A stretch of 64,000 nucleotides of DNA from Prevotella melaninogenica (GCF_018127965.1 NZ_CP072349.1:872001-936000); one strand, 5' to 3'; shown: positions 18,806 through 28,071, numbered from the stretch's first letter. Made by a program: numbers and translations. The notes: generated by a model from the sequence alone, not told the origin.

Positions 18806-18900
18806 ATACTTATATCTTGTATTGTTTTGTTATATTCAGTTTCCTATTGGCTCTCTGTGTGTAGTCTGTTAGTCTTTTTGCGTTCTTATTTTTTACCTTT

Positions 18901-19953
18901 TTACTTTTTCCCTCTACCTCTTTCTTCTTCTATCTTCTTTGCTGTTGAGAGCAGACCGCAGGCTGCAAAGATATCCTGTCCACGACTGGCACGGATAGTT
19001 GTGAAGATTCCATGTTGTGTTAGATAGTTTCTGAATTTCTCCATTCTGTGGTCATCAACACCCTGCAATGGGATATTAGGGATAGGATGGAAGCGAATAA
19101 GATTCATTCGGCAGTCCAATCCTTTGAGTAGTTGTACGATAGCCTTGGCATGTTCCTCGCTGTCGTTGAAATCCTTGAAGACAATATATTCGAATGACAG
19201 ACGGCGCTGATGAGAGAAGTCGTAATTGCTGAGTAACTCGATAATACTATCAATAGACATTCCTTTTTCTGCTGGCATCAACTCCGAACGTTGCTCGTGT
19301 AAAGGGGTGTGCATACTGATAGCAACGTGGCAGTCGCTCTCATCAAGGAATCGTTTTAGCTTTCCTTTGACACCCACACTGCTTACTGTGATTCGCTTTG
19401 GTGACCATCCGTAACCAAAGTCAGCAGTCATAATCTCTGTGGTGCGCAGTACGTTATCAAGGTTATCCATTGGCTCACCCTGACCCATGAAGACGATATT
19501 CGTCAATTTATCACGTTCTGGGAGGGAATAAATTTGATTAAGAATATCTGTAGCTGAAAGACTACCTTCGAAACCCTGCTTTCCTGTCTGGCAGAAGAGG
19601 CAGTTCATCTTACATCCTACTTGTGAAGAAACACAGAGTGTAGCACGGTCTTCGTCTGGAATATACACCGTTTCAACAAACTTACCGCTATCAGTAGGGA
19701 AGAGATATTTGATGGTTCCGTCTTTAGAATGTTGTGCATCGATAGGCTCTTTGCAGCCAATAGCATATTCAGCAGCGAGTTTCTCTCTGTTTGCTTTTGA
19801 GATATTCGTCATCTCATCAATACTTTTCACATGCTGTGTATAGAGCCATTTGGCTATCTGTCCGCCTGTAAAAGCTGGCATTCCGAGCGACTTAGCAACC
19901 TCTTTTAGTTCGCCAAGTGTCATTCCCAACAAATACTTCTTTGCACTTTCCAT
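18901..19953 (-). CDS. rlmN: Dual-specificity 23S rRNA A2503 / tRNA A37 methyltransferase
   Basis: A radical-SAM enzyme that methylates C2 of adenine 2503 in 23S rRNA and A37 in some tRNAs. The N-terminal accessory domain carries LLGMTLGELKEV and FTGGQIAKWLY. The iron-sulfur motif CKMNCLFC lies near residue 120, followed by VFMGQGEPMDNLDNV, and the catalytic C-terminal cysteine is in DIFAACG. The ATG at 19953 (MESAKK) is preferred over one four codons upstream, because a -7 box at 19979-19986 would leave the upstream ATG only about 9 nt of leader. It is the first gene of the rlmN-pdxA-flippase unit. Confidence 0.93.
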   Translation of the reverse strand: MESAKKYLLGMTLGELKEVAKSLGMPAFTGGQIAKWLYTQHVKSIDEMTNISKANREKLAAEYAIGCKEPIDAQHSKDGTIKYLFPTDSGKFVETVYIPDEDRATLCVSSQVGCKMNCLFCQTGKQGFEGSLSATDILNQIYSLPERDKLTNIVFMGQGEPMDNLDNVLRTTEIMTADFGYGWSPKRITVSSVGVKGKLKRFLDESDCHVAISMHTPLHEQRSELMPAEKGMSIDSIIELLSNYDFSHQRRLSFEYIVFKDFNDSEEHAKAIVQLLKGLDCRMNLIRFHPIPNIPLQGVDDHRMEKFRNYLTQHGIFTTIRASRGQDIFAACGLLSTAKKIEEERGRGKK

Positions 19954-19978
19954 TCTCGTTCTCAATGTTTTGTTGCTG

Positions 19979-19986
19979 CAAAGATA
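19979..19986 (-). promoter_or_regulatory. -7 box of the rlmN unit
   Basis: Perfect TATCTTTG on the minus strand. The -33 position holds only TTAG. Confidence 0.5.
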
Positions 19987-20113
19987 ACGAAAAAATAGCT
20001 AATATTAGTGTTTTCCTTTCTTTTTTGCCACACTTCGATGATATGGAGTGGTAAAGTCTACTAAAGTAAGAAGGGATTTATCACGTATTATACAATAGTT
20101 TTTTTGATTTCAT

Positions 20114-20225
20114 TTTCCTGTCATTTTTAACATTTAGTGTAAATGTGTTAGAAATCAACCGTTTATGTGTCTACGTTGGATGATAGAAGTGACAGGAAAG
20201 TTTGTATTGAGAAAAATTGCTTTTC
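20114..20225. repeat. Palindromic GCTGTCA element, copy 2 of 4 (inverted)
   Basis: It begins TTTTCCTGTCATTTTTAACA and closes with AGAAGTGACAGGAAA near 20200. The following 25 bp (TTTGTATTGAGAAAAATTGC) also match the copy near 40536. Orientation is opposite to the copy at 10418. It lies in the gene-free stretch 19966-20632. Confidence 0.7.
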
Positions 20226-20297
20226 TGGCTCTTCTAAGATATCTTTCTTTTTGGCTTTAAAAAGTATGACATATCCGTTTTTGTATGCTTTTGAGGG

Positions 20298-20352
20298 TTA
20301 GCACTATTGGTGCTTACCATGAGCACAATATGTGTTCGTCACCAACACAACG
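20298..20352. repeat. 22-bp-phased quasi-palindrome array, copy 3 of 6
   Basis: Cores start at 20301 (GCAC), 20323 (GCAC) and 20345 (ACAC), exactly 22 bp apart, with GTGC/GTGT half sites nine bases into the first two units. Confidence 0.75.
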
Positions 20353-20459
20353 ATAATAAAGAACAAGGGAGGGACTTATAGTTCCTGTTAAGGCTGTCTA
20401 TTAGTGGCAGGAAAGCATGTTATAGTTGCAAAATGATGTTAAAACTAATACGTAGTCGC

Positions 20460-20489
20460 TTGCGATATAAATATCTTTTTATATCTTTG
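20460..20489 (+). promoter_or_regulatory. Promoter of the DoxX-like gene
   Basis: TTG (20460-20462), a 19-bp spacer and a perfect TATCTTTG (20482-20489). The predicted leader is about 140 nt and contains the GC-rich hairpin at 20565-20615. Confidence 0.75.
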
Positions 20490-20564
20490 CAAATAAGAAT
20501 AATGGTTTAGAAAGATTCGAGTAATAAAAGATTGTAAAGACGATTAGTAAGTAAAGGTATTTTA

Positions 20565-20615
20565 GGGGGCGTGACACTGACATCAGTTAGCGCTGGGAGA
20601 GGGTGATGCGCCCCC
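20565..20615 (+). promoter_or_regulatory. GC-rich hairpin in the leader of the DoxX-like gene
   Basis: GGGGGCG (20565-20571) pairs perfectly with CGCCCCC (20609-20615). The 37-nt loop contains ACTGA-CA-TCAGT. It ends 17 nt before the ATG at 20633, so it could control ribosome access. No known riboswitch was recognised. Confidence 0.5.
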
Positions 20616-20632
20616 ATTTAAAAAGAAACAGG

Positions 20633-21058
20633 ATGAACAAAGTAAAGATGATTTTCCGCCTCCTCTTAGGAGCATTTATGACGTATGCAGGTGTTTCTCA
20701 CCTGACTTTTAACCGATTGGAGTTCGTGGCACAGGTGCCTATGTGGCTTCGATTCTCAGAGGGATTTACCGATTTCGTGGTACTTTCTTCAGGTGTAGTA
20801 GAGATTGCTTTGGGTTTGAGTATGCTATTCTTGTATAAGCATAAGGCGGTAGTAGGAGCGTTGCTCGCCCTCTTCTTTGTACTCATCTTCCCTGGAAACC
20901 TCAATCAATATTTCTATCATATTGATTCATTCGGGTTGAATACTGACACTGCACGTCTTATCCGACTATTCTTCCAGCCAGTACTGATAGCATGGGCATT
21001 GTGGTCTACTGGTGGCTGGCAGGTTTGCAAGGAGTGGATTTCGAAGATAAGAAAATAA
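20633..21058 (+). CDS. DoxX-like small membrane protein
   Basis: 141 residues with four predicted membrane helices. The DoxX-type start reads FRLLLGAFMTYAGVSHLTF. VEIALGLSMLFLY and ALLALFFVLIFPGNLNQYF are later helices. DoxX-family proteins are poorly characterised inner-membrane proteins linked in some bacteria to redox stress. The start at 20633 (MNKVKMIF) is preferred, since an upstream GTG at 20603 would translate through the leader hairpin. The neighbouring glutathione peroxidase, 150 bp downstream, fits a redox theme but is not clearly in the same operon. Confidence 0.8.
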   Translation: MNKVKMIFRLLLGAFMTYAGVSHLTFNRLEFVAQVPMWLRFSEGFTDFVVLSSGVVEIALGLSMLFLYKHKAVVGALLALFFVLIFPGNLNQYFYHIDSFGLNTDTARLIRLFFQPVLIAWALWSTGGWQVCKEWISKIRK

Positions 21059-21208
21059 ATCGTAAGGATTAGGAATCAACTTTGATAGGGTAGAAACTTC
21101 CTTGGTTGATACTTTTCAAGGCTATGATAGACGAAACACACGAGTTTGAAATATCGCTTTTATGGCGTAAAAAATATTATTGTAGAATTTAATAAAGAGT
21201 AAAGAATT

Positions 21209-21757
21209 ATGGCAACAGTTTATGATTTCAATTTGAAAGATAAGAAAGGTAACGAGGTAAGTCTCGAGACATATAAGGGTAAGGTACTTCTTATCGTAAA
21301 CACAGCGACAGGTTGTGGTTTTACTCCACAGTATGAGGAGTTGGAGGCAATGTACCGCAGTCTGAAGGAGAAGGGTCTTGAGATTCTCGATATTCCATGT
21401 GATCAGTTCGGTCATCAGGCTCCAGGTACAGACGAGGAGATTCACGAGTTCTGTACAGCAAAGTTTGGTACTGACTTTCCACAGTTCAAGAAGAGCGATG
21501 TGAACGGTGCTAACGAGCTCCCTCTCTACACATGGTTGAAGAGTGAGAAGGGCTATGCAGGTGGTGCATACGAGGAGAAGTTGGCTGCTATTATGGAAGA
21601 CCTTTACAACAAGGCAAACACAGAGCCACGCAAGCAGAACGACATCCAGTGGAACTTCACAAAGTTCCTCGTTAACCGCAATGGTGAGGTTGTTGCACGC
21701 TTCGAGCCTACAGTAGACCTCAAGGAGGTTCAGAAGGCTGTTGAGGCTGCGCTTTAA
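21209..21757 (+). CDS. Glutathione-peroxidase family thiol peroxidase
   Basis: 182 residues. The peroxidatic cysteine lies in NTATGCGFTPQYEEL (Cys about 36), and the glutamine and tryptophan/asparagine of the catalytic tetrad lie in PCDQFGHQAPG (about 70) and QWNFTKFLVN (about 150). Usual homologues read FPCNQFG, so DIPCDQFG is a mild variant. Cysteine-type bacterial GPx enzymes usually use thioredoxin to reduce hydroperoxides. No signal peptide is present, so it is cytoplasmic. Confidence 0.93.
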   Translation: MATVYDFNLKDKKGNEVSLETYKGKVLLIVNTATGCGFTPQYEELEAMYRSLKEKGLEILDIPCDQFGHQAPGTDEEIHEFCTAKFGTDFPQFKKSDVNGANELPLYTWLKSEKGYAGGAYEEKLAAIMEDLYNKANTEPRKQNDIQWNFTKFLVNRNGEVVARFEPTVDLKEVQKAVEAAL

Positions 21758-21821
21758 TCAGAAGCTGATAGGTAAGTTTTAATAGTCCCCTGCGGGACAA
21801 TTGTTTAGGAGTTGAAGGTTT

Positions 21822-21901
21822 TAGTGGGGTTAAGCCATTACTGTTTCTTTTCGGAGGGCAGCAGTGTAAGGATATGAAAGGTATCGGCTTAACCCCTACT
21901 A
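21822..21901 (+). other. Long-range hairpin between gpx and the MGMT-like gene
   Basis: TAGTGGGGTTAAGCC (21822-21836) pairs with GGCTTAACCCCTACTA (21886-21901) with one bulged base, enclosing 49 nt. A T run follows at about 21915. A small GTCCC-CTGC-GGGAC hairpin precedes it near 21785. It may terminate gpx transcription or be a structured 5' leader for the next gene. Confidence 0.5.
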
Positions 21902-21943
21902 AATTTCTTCGCTCCTTTTTTATTAGGACAATTTAGAGTAAGA

Positions 21944-22255
21944 ATGGCTGTAGATATAGAGGCATTTCGCAAGGAAGTTTATAACGTTGTAGCATCAATC
22001 CCGAGCGGTCGTGTACTGAGTTATGGACAGATAGCATGGCTTGTAGGCTGTCCTCGTCATGCTCGTTTGGTTGGAAAAGTACTACATGGCGTATCTGAAA
22101 CAGAAAATTTGCCATGTCATCGAGTTGTAAATGGTAACGGACGTACGGCTCCTTGTTGGGAAGAACAGCGCGGTTTGTTGGAAGCAGAAGGGATAACCTT
22201 CCGTGCAAATGGCTGTGTAGATATGAGAAAATGGCAATGGAAACTGGAGGAGTAA
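21944..22255 (+). CDS. MGMT-family (alkylguanine-DNA alkyltransferase-like) protein
   Basis: 103 residues covering only the C-terminal DNA-binding/active-site domain of O6-alkylguanine transferases. IPSGRVLSYGQIAWLVG is the helix-turn-helix and LPCHRVVNGNG keeps the alkyl-acceptor cysteine, so it is not the tryptophan-type ATL protein. The end lacks the longer tail of Ogt/Ada. It could repair O6-alkylguanine or flag it for other repair. It stands alone after a structured intergenic region. Confidence 0.85.
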   Translation: MAVDIEAFRKEVYNVVASIPSGRVLSYGQIAWLVGCPRHARLVGKVLHGVSETENLPCHRVVNGNGRTAPCWEEQRGLLEAEGITFRANGCVDMRKWQWKLEE

Positions 22256-22275
22256 GGTTTCTGTAGTCATTTATT

Positions 22276-22322
22276 CCTGAAACATTGTGGTCTAATGACC
22301 GATTTGGGTTAAATGTGTGAAC
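22276..22322. repeat. Dispersed short repeat, copy 2 of 3
   Basis: CTGAAACATTGTGGTCTAAT..TTTGGGTTAAA matches 30348-30395 at most positions. The gene-free stretch 22256-23373 contains this block, the MITE-like copy, the 260-bp element and the promoter at 23322. Confidence 0.6.
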
Positions 22323-22376
22323 GCTTTTTATATTGTTTTAACAGAGGGACCGAAGTTACTCATTAAACAAAAATAT

Positions 22377-22722
22377 GGTTCTTCCGAAATATGGGGTGAT
22401 AAACTAAAAGTCTTAAATAATAGGCACACGGAGTCACGGAGAGGACAGAGGTAACTCAATGGCACGGAGGTGCCGACGGCACAAAGAGGGACGGAGGTGT
22501 AGCGTACAGATTTTTGATAGCTAATTTGGGATAAATGCTTTGTATATAAATTGCTAATAGAATTGGCAAACAAGCTCCGTTGCTCTATGCACCGACGGTG
22601 CCTCTGTGACTTCCATTGCTTTGTTTTAATAATTCTCCGTCCTCTCTTTTTCTCCGTGTGACATTTCCTCAGAAACCTAACCTTAAGTAGCAAACCTTAT
22701 CACTTCAAAATCCTGAAGACCC
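22377..22722. mobile_element. MITE-like non-coding element, copy 2 (346 bp)
   Basis: Same orientation and exact length as 3965-4310. Ends: GGTTCTTCCG..GGTGATAA at the left and, reversed, GGGTCTTCAG..AGTGATAA at the right. The core stem reads GGTGCCG against CGGTGCC where copy 1 has GGCATCG against CGATGCC. One T-A pair has become C-G and the other changes keep wobble pairs, so pairing is preserved. Confidence 0.72.
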
Positions 22723-22814
22723 AAAAACATGACTAAGACAGTCAACTATCTGTCCTTTTATCATCTTCTGACATTAAAAGTTATTTCAATTAAGACTTCG
22801 GTAGTTTGTAGAAA

Positions 22815-23070
22815 AGGTTTTGAAAAATCATTACATAATCTCAAATAAGACATCTATAAATAACGGAAATAATACAAACAAAAGCAGGTTTATAACTATA
22901 AGGTAATCAGTTAGTTATAAAGTAGTAAAGTAAAAGGTGCTTAATTGGACTTCAAAAGGGCGTTAGTAAGGGTCTTAAAGGGCACCTTTTGCAAGTCAAT
23001 TGGGCGTCTTTTAGAAGCCGAAAAAGCATGTATTGGTTTTGAACCACATGAAAATAGTTTACAAACCTCA
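22815..23070. repeat. Dispersed ~260-bp element, copy 1
   Basis: It is similar along its length to the reverse complement of 35605-35885. The best conserved part (about 22944-23020) contains three related 20-mers of alternating orientation: GGACTTCAAAAGGGCG, then GGGCACCTTTTGCAAGTC, then GGGCGTCTTTTAGAAGCC. No ORF is conserved. Confidence 0.7.
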
Positions 23071-23321
23071 ACTGATGAGGGAATAAGTTGTTTGTAGAAG
23101 GCAGATAGACATTGCACCTAATTACGTTTGTCATATAGTTTATCCCCCTTTATAAAACCATCTAAATGGGGGTAATTATTCCGTTTATGTGGATTAATCT
23201 CATTCTGTTAACAATCTACAAATTTAACGGAAGAACTTTTCTTTATCCTTACTCTGTGACTATATTATAACGATAAGATACAAAGTAAAACCCTTTCTTT
23301 TTGATTTATGTCCGTCATTCC

Positions 23322-23352
23322 TTTGTAGACTGAAATAAAAGCATTAATTTTG
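23322..23352 (+). promoter_or_regulatory. Promoter of the nucleotidyltransferase-guaA pair
   Basis: TTTG (23322-23325), a 19-bp spacer and a perfect TAATTTTG (23345-23352). The ATG follows at 23374. Confidence 0.8.
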
Positions 23353-23373
23353 TAGGCATAAAAAGAAAAGCAA

Positions 23374-24180
23374 ATGCAGGCAATGATTTTTGCAGCCGGA
23401 CTCGGTACCCGTTTGAAACCGCTTACTGACACAATGCCAAAAGCGTTGGTAAGGGTGGGAGGTGCGCCACTGCTTGAGCATGTAATTAGGAGATTAATAG
23501 ATGCTGGATGCAGTCGTATGGTTGTTAATGTACATCATTTTGCAAACCAGATAACAGACTATTTGGATGCACACAACTATGGTGTGGATATCTATGTGTC
23601 TGATGAAACAGAGCAGCTCCTTGACACCGGTGGTGGTATCAAGCGAGCTGCTTCGCTTTTTGATCAGCATCAGCCAGTGCTGATTCACAATGTTGACATA
23701 TTAAGTAATGTGGATTTAGCTGCTTTCTATTGCCATGCTTTAGAAACAAAGGCAGATGCTCTGCTGTTGGTAAGCCGTCGTGTGACCCAACGTTACTTGA
23801 TATTTGACAGTAATATGCGCTTGGTGGGCTGGACAAATGTGGCTACAGGCGAGGTGAAGTCACCTCATGCCGAGATACGTCAGTTGCATTTCGTCTCACC
23901 AACAGAGGAAGATAGTTCTTATTATCAGAACAACTGTTACCTCTGTGCCTTCTCTGGTATACACGTGTTATCTCCCTCTGCGGTACAAACCGTTGAGGCT
24001 GTTGATAAGGATATGTTCCCCATTATGGACTTCTATCTCAACAATTGCGACACACTTGATATCCGTGGCAAACTAAAAACCGACCTTCATCTACTTGATG
24101 TAGGCAAACTCGACAGCTTACAAGCTGCTGAAGACTTTATTGCAAATTCAGAGTATCAAAGCTCCAAGACGGAGAACTGA
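23374..24180 (+). CDS. Sugar-phosphate nucleotidyltransferase
   Basis: 268 residues. The N-terminus [21 protein letters not shown] is the nucleotide-binding signature of GlmU/RmlA/MurU-type nucleotidyltransferases, and [11 protein letters not shown] (about 105) supplies the metal-binding aspartate. Its size and lack of a left-handed helix domain suggest a MurU- or mannose-1-phosphate-guanylyltransferase-like enzyme. The sugar is not determinable. It is 23 bp upstream of guaA, probably in one transcript. Confidence 0.85.
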   Translation: MQAMIFAAGLGTRLKPLTDTMPKALVRVGGAPLLEHVIRRLIDAGCSRMVVNVHHFANQITDYLDAHNYGVDIYVSDETEQLLDTGGGIKRAASLFDQHQPVLIHNVDILSNVDLAAFYCHALETKADALLLVSRRVTQRYLIFDSNMRLVGWTNVATGEVKSPHAEIRQLHFVSPTEEDSSYYQNNCYLCAFSGIHVLSPSAVQTVEAVDKDMFPIMDFYLNNCDTLDIRGKLKTDLHLLDVGKLDSLQAAEDFIANSEYQSSKTEN

Positions 24181-24203
24181 TATTTTTAAATACATTCATT
24201 TAC

Positions 24204-25748
24204 ATGCAACAGAAGATTATCATTTTGGATTTCGGCTCACAGACGACACAGCTTATTGGCCGTCGTGTACGTGAGTTGGATACCTTCTGCGAGATCCTCC
24301 CTTACAACAAGTTCCCGAAGGACGACCCATCTGTGATTGGTGTGATTCTTTCTGGTTCACCTTATTCCGTACATGACCCAGAGGCTTTCAAGGTAGACCT
24401 CAGTCAGTTTATCGGTAAGATTCCAGTGCTCGGTATCTGTTATGGTGCTCAGTACATCTCTTATTCAAATGGAGGTAAGGTTGAGCAGACGGGTACACGT
24501 GAGTATGGTCGTGCCAACTTAGAGAGTATCGACCTTAACAATCGCCTTTTTGCAGGCTTTGAGAAAGGCTCGCAGGTATGGATGAGTCACGGTGATACGA
24601 TTACTGCAATCCCTGAGAACTACGACATTATAGCTTCTACTGGTGATGTTAAGTATGCTGCCTTTGCATCAAAGACACAGCCAGTATGGGCAGTACAGTT
24701 CCATCCAGAGGTTTACCACTCATTGCAGGGTAAGCAGTTGTTGGAGAACTTTGTTGTGAATATCTGTGGTAGCAAGCAGGAGTGGAGTGCAGCTTCATTT
24801 GTAGAGAGTGCTGTTCAGGAGATTCGTGAGCAGGTGGGTAACGACCGTGTTATCCTTGGTCTTTCTGGTGGTGTTGACTCTTCTGTTTGTGCAGTATTGC
24901 TTAATAAGGCTATCGGTAAGAACCTTACTTGTATCTTCGTAGACCACGGTATGCTCCGTAAGAATGAGTTTACAAAGGTGATGGATGCTTATAAGGGACT
25001 TGGACTGAACGTTATCGGCGTTGATGCATCGGAACAGTTCTTTAAGGATTTGGAAGGTGTTACCGACCCAGAGCAGAAGCGCAAGATTATTGGTCGTGAC
25101 TTCGTTGAGGTGTTTAATGCTGAAGCTAAGAAGATTACGGATGCTAAGTGGCTCGCACAGGGTACTATCTACCCAGACCGTATTGAGAGCCTTAGCATTA
25201 CGGGTATGGTTATCAAGAGTCACCATAACGTAGGTGGACTTCCAGAGGAGATGCATCTTCAGCTTTGTGAGCCACTTCGTTGGCTCTTCAAAGACGAGGT
25301 TCGCCGTGTAGGTTATGAGCTTGGAATGCCAGAACGTCTTATCAAGCGTCATCCATTCCCAGGTCCTGGTCTTGCTGTTCGTATCTTGGGCGACATCACT
25401 CGTGATAAGGTTCGTATCCTTCAAGATGCAGACGATATCTATATCGAGAAGATGCACAACTATACTATGCCAGATGGTTCAAGTCTTTACGACCATGTTT
25501 GGCAGGCAGGTACCGTATTGCTCTCTACGATTCGTTCAGTAGGAGTGATGGGTGATGAGCGTACTTACGAGCATCCAGTTGCTCTCCGTGCCGTTACATC
25601 AATGGATGCAATGACAGCTGACTGGGCTCACCTCCCTTATGATTTCATGGCAGATGTTTCTAATGAAATCATTCGTAAGGTGAAGGGAGTTAACCGCGTA
25701 TGTTACGATATATCTTCAAAACCACCTTCAACAATTGAGTGGGAGTAA
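24204..25748 (+). CDS. guaA: GMP synthase (glutamine-hydrolysing)
   Basis: 514 residues, full length. The class I amidotransferase domain (1-190) has the nucleophile in [11 protein letters not shown] and the His-Glu pair in QFHPEVYHS. The ATP-pyrophosphatase domain has the P-loop [16 protein letters not shown] (about 220) and ends with the dimerisation domain ([15 protein letters not shown] and the [11 protein letters not shown] terminus). It converts XMP to GMP. A hairpin terminator follows. Confidence 0.98.
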   Translation: MQQKIIILDFGSQTTQLIGRRVRELDTFCEILPYNKFPKDDPSVIGVILSGSPYSVHDPEAFKVDLSQFIGKIPVLGICYGAQYISYSNGGKVEQTGTREYGRANLESIDLNNRLFAGFEKGSQVWMSHGDTITAIPENYDIIASTGDVKYAAFASKTQPVWAVQFHPEVYHSLQGKQLLENFVVNICGSKQEWSAASFVESAVQEIREQVGNDRVILGLSGGVDSSVCAVLLNKAIGKNLTCIFVDHGMLRKNEFTKVMDAYKGLGLNVIGVDASEQFFKDLEGVTDPEQKRKIIGRDFVEVFNAEAKKITDAKWLAQGTIYPDRIESLSITGMVIKSHHNVGGLPEEMHLQLCEPLRWLFKDEVRRVGYELGMPERLIKRHPFPGPGLAVRILGDITRDKVRILQDADDIYIEKMHNYTMPDGSSLYDHVWQAGTVLLSTIRSVGVMGDERTYEHPVALRAVTSMDAMTADWAHLPYDFMADVSNEIIRKVKGVNRVCYDISSKPPSTIEWE

Positions 25749-25773
25749 GAAGGAAAACAGACAAAATAAAAGG

Positions 25774-25801
25774 ATAGGGGCGCAGATGTGTCCCTATTTT
25801 T
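25774..25801 (+). terminator. Terminator of guaA
   Basis: ATAGGG (25774-25779) pairs with CCCTAT (25792-25797), with extra partial pairing inside, followed by TTTTT. Confidence 0.7.
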
Positions 25802-25953
25802 CGTTATACAATATTATAAAGAAATAAGAACAGGATTTGTATAGGACTTTAGGATAGTGTAAGATATTGTTTGTTGCATTGATAATCAGGTTGTAAAGTC
25901 TTGTTTTACTTGGTTGGTTTCATTACAGTCTTTTAATCATTGCAAATTATTTA

Positions 25954-26034
25954 CGTGAAAAAAAATATTTATTTTCATGAAGAAAAATATTTATGTTCAT
26001 GAAAATAATTCTTTTTTATCGTGAAGAAAATTCG
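25954..26034. repeat. AT-rich 22-bp tandem array
   Basis: Four units start at 25954, 25976, 25998 and 26020, each beginning CRTGAA and continuing with A and T tracts. The unit junctions approximate the palindrome TTCATGAA. The period is the same 22 bp as in the GCAC-N5-GTGY arrays although the sequence differs. It lies in the gene-free stretch 25749-26249 between convergent guaA and mscL. Confidence 0.85.
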
Positions 26035-26184
26035 AAAGTAACACTTTGTAGACTGAATAAAGGGCAAGGCTCATGGTCTTGAAACAGTGTTTTAACAGCT
26101 TTAGAAGGCTGATATTAGGACGAAGGTGGCGGGAAGGAAAAGTGGTTTGGTAATCTTAATGGAAAGAAATTAGCACTGTTGTTA

Positions 26185-26218
26185 ATAAAAAAGTCCGAAG
26201 ACTCATAGTGAGTCTTCG
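26185..26218 (-). terminator. Terminator of mscL
   Basis: A perfect 10-bp stem CGAAGACTCA/TGAGTCTTCG (26196-26205 with 26209-26218), 3-nt loop, followed on the minus strand by a T run. Confidence 0.9.
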
Positions 26219-26249
26219 AACTGATTATATCTGTATTTCAGATAGTTGC

Positions 26250-26675
26250 TTACTTGTTCTTCAGCAAATCGCGAATCTCAGAGAGCAGTTTCTCCTCGTT
26301 AGTTGGCTCTGGATCAGGTGCAGGAGCAGCTGGTTCCTCTTCCTTCTTCTTAGAGAGTTTGTTGATACCTTTTACCATCATGAATACGCAGAAAGCGATG
26401 ATAATAAAGTCAAGCAATGTCTGCAAGAAGTTACCATAGTTGATGGTTGCTGGAGCTGCAGCGGTTACACCAGGGATTTCTACTTGTGGAAGTGTGTACT
26501 TTAAGTCTGAAAAGTTAACGCCACCGATAAGCCATCCAATAGGAGGCATGATGATATCGTCAACGATAGATGAAACAATCTTGCCGAAAGCACCACCGAT
26601 GATTACACCGACAGCCATATCAACGGCGTTACCCTTTACTGCAAATTCCTTGAATTCTTGAATAAGTTTGCTCAT
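26250..26675 (-). CDS. mscL: Large-conductance mechanosensitive channel
   Basis: 141 residues. MscL signatures: [20 protein letters not shown] in the first helix, [20 protein letters not shown], and the second membrane helix [20 protein letters not shown] proline/glutamate-rich linker leads to the cytoplasmic helix [14 protein letters not shown]. The channel opens under membrane tension and releases solutes on osmotic downshock. Single-gene unit with its own terminator. Confidence 0.97.
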   Translation of the reverse strand: MSKLIQEFKEFAVKGNAVDMAVGVIIGGAFGKIVSSIVDDIIMPPIGWLIGGVNFSDLKYTLPQVEIPGVTAAAPATINYGNFLQTLLDFIIIAFCVFMMVKGINKLSKKKEEEPAAPAPDPEPTNEEKLLSEIRDLLKNK

Positions 26676-26856
26676 AATTAATTTTGTTGTTAATTTGTTT
26701 GTTTGTCTTGCGTTTTTATACTAATACCCTTTCTTTTGTTATATAGACTTTGCAATCTTGGTTCGTTAGATTGCATAGAATTGCCTATGTGTGCGAAACG
26801 AGTTATTTTTTATAATAATTAATACGCTAAGCGACTGCAAAAATAAAAAAAAATTG

Positions 26857-26864
26857 TATCTTTG
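26857..26864 (+). promoter_or_regulatory. -7 box of gapA
   Basis: Perfect TATCTTTG with a predicted 75-nt leader. No good -33 element is visible. The leader contains AAGGAGGT at 26891-26898, a strong anti-SD match, but 48 nt before the ATG and therefore not usable as a normal ribosome site. Confidence 0.55.
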
Positions 26865-26945
26865 CAATCGTTAGATAGAAAATCTTCTATAAGGAGGTAA
26901 AAAGAAATTCGTTTTTATAAACTTTTATAAATAATTTAAAGTAAA

Positions 26946-27974
26946 ATGGTAAATGTAGCTATTAACGGCTTTGGCCGTATTGGTCGTCTCGCATTCCGTC
27001 AGATGTTCGAGGCTGAAGGTTATGAGGTTGTTGCAATTAACGACTTGACAAGTCCTAAGATGCTTGCTCATCTGTTGAAGTATGATACTGCTCAGGGTGG
27101 TTTCGCTGGCAAGTTCGGTGAGGGTAAGCACACTGTAGAGGCTACTGAGAATTCTATCATCGTTGATGGTAAGGAGATTAAGATCTCTGCTGAGATGGAC
27201 GCTGCTAACTGCCCATGGGCTGCTAACAACGTAGACGTAGTTCTCGAGTGTACAGGTTTCTACACATCTAAGGAGAAGGCTTCTGCTCACCTCAAGGCTG
27301 GTGCAAAGAAGGTAGTTATCTCTGCTCCTGCAGGTAACGATCTCCCAACAGTTGTTTTCAATACTAACCACAAGACTTTGACTGCAGCTGATACAGTTAT
27401 TTCTGCAGCTTCTTGTACAACAAACTGCTTGGCTCCAATGGCAGCTGCGTTGAACGCATATGCTCCAATCCAGTCAGGTATCATGTCAACAATCCACGCT
27501 TACACTGGTGACCAGATGATTCTCGATGGTCCACAGCGCAAGGGTGACCTCCGTCGTTCACGTGCAGGTGCTTGCAACATCGTTCCTAACTCAACTGGTG
27601 CTGCTAAGGCTATCGGTCTCGTTATCCCAGAGTTGAACGGTAAGTTGATCGGTTCTGCACAGCGCGTTCCAACTCCAACAGGTTCTACAACAATCCTCGT
27701 TGCTGTTGTTAAGGGTAAGGACGTAACTGTTGAGGGTATCAACGCTGCAATGAAGGCTGCTTCAACTGAGAGCTTCGGTTATACTGAGGATCAGATCGTT
27801 TCTTCTGATATCATCGGTATGCGTTTCGGTTCTTTGTTCGATGCAACTCAGACTATGGTAAGCAAGATCAGCGATGATTGCTACCAGGTACAGGTTGTTT
27901 CTTGGTACGACAATGAGAACTCATATACTTCTCAGATGGTTCGTACAATCAAGTACTTCGCAGAGTTGAAGTAA
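26946..27974 (+). CDS. gapA: Glyceraldehyde-3-phosphate dehydrogenase, type I
   Basis: 342 residues. NAD-binding [14 protein letters not shown] at the N-terminus, catalytic cysteine in [10 protein letters not shown] (about 155), [10 protein letters not shown] with the catalytic histidine, and the C-terminal SWYDNENSY. It is the central glycolytic enzyme. Codon use is strongly biased (CGT, GGT, AAG, AAC), as expected for a highly expressed gene, and contrasts with the AT-rich polysaccharide cluster at the right end. Confidence 0.98.
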   Translation: MVNVAINGFGRIGRLAFRQMFEAEGYEVVAINDLTSPKMLAHLLKYDTAQGGFAGKFGEGKHTVEATENSIIVDGKEIKISAEMDAANCPWAANNVDVVLECTGFYTSKEKASAHLKAGAKKVVISAPAGNDLPTVVFNTNHKTLTAADTVISAASCTTNCLAPMAAALNAYAPIQSGIMSTIHAYTGDQMILDGPQRKGDLRRSRAGACNIVPNSTGAAKAIGLVIPELNGKLIGSAQRVPTPTGSTTILVAVVKGKDVTVEGINAAMKAASTESFGYTEDQIVSSDIIGMRFGSLFDATQTMVSKISDDCYQVQVVSWYDNENSYTSQMVRTIKYFAELK

Positions 27975-28039
27975 TACCAACCGGAAGGTCATCTGCAATC
28001 CTCTCTTGCGTAGAGAGTGATTGACGGATAAAATAATAG

Positions 28040-28071
28040 TCCCTGTCAGCTTGCTGGCAGGGATTTTTTTG
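28040..28071 (+). terminator. Terminator of gapA
   Basis: TCCCTGTCAGC pairs with GCTGGCAGGGA (one T-G) and is followed by seven T. The -33 element of the next promoter lies inside this hairpin. Confidence 0.9.

Noticed and set aside
24795..25457. Long antisense open frame within guaA
   Set aside because: It arises from the strongly biased codons of guaA. The plus-strand protein is certain. Similar antisense frames lie over the phosphohexomutase and gapA genes.
26891..26898. AAGGAGGT in the gapA leader as a ribosome-binding site
   Set aside because: It is 48 nt before the ATG with no closer start codon, and Bacteroidales rarely use Shine-Dalgarno sites.
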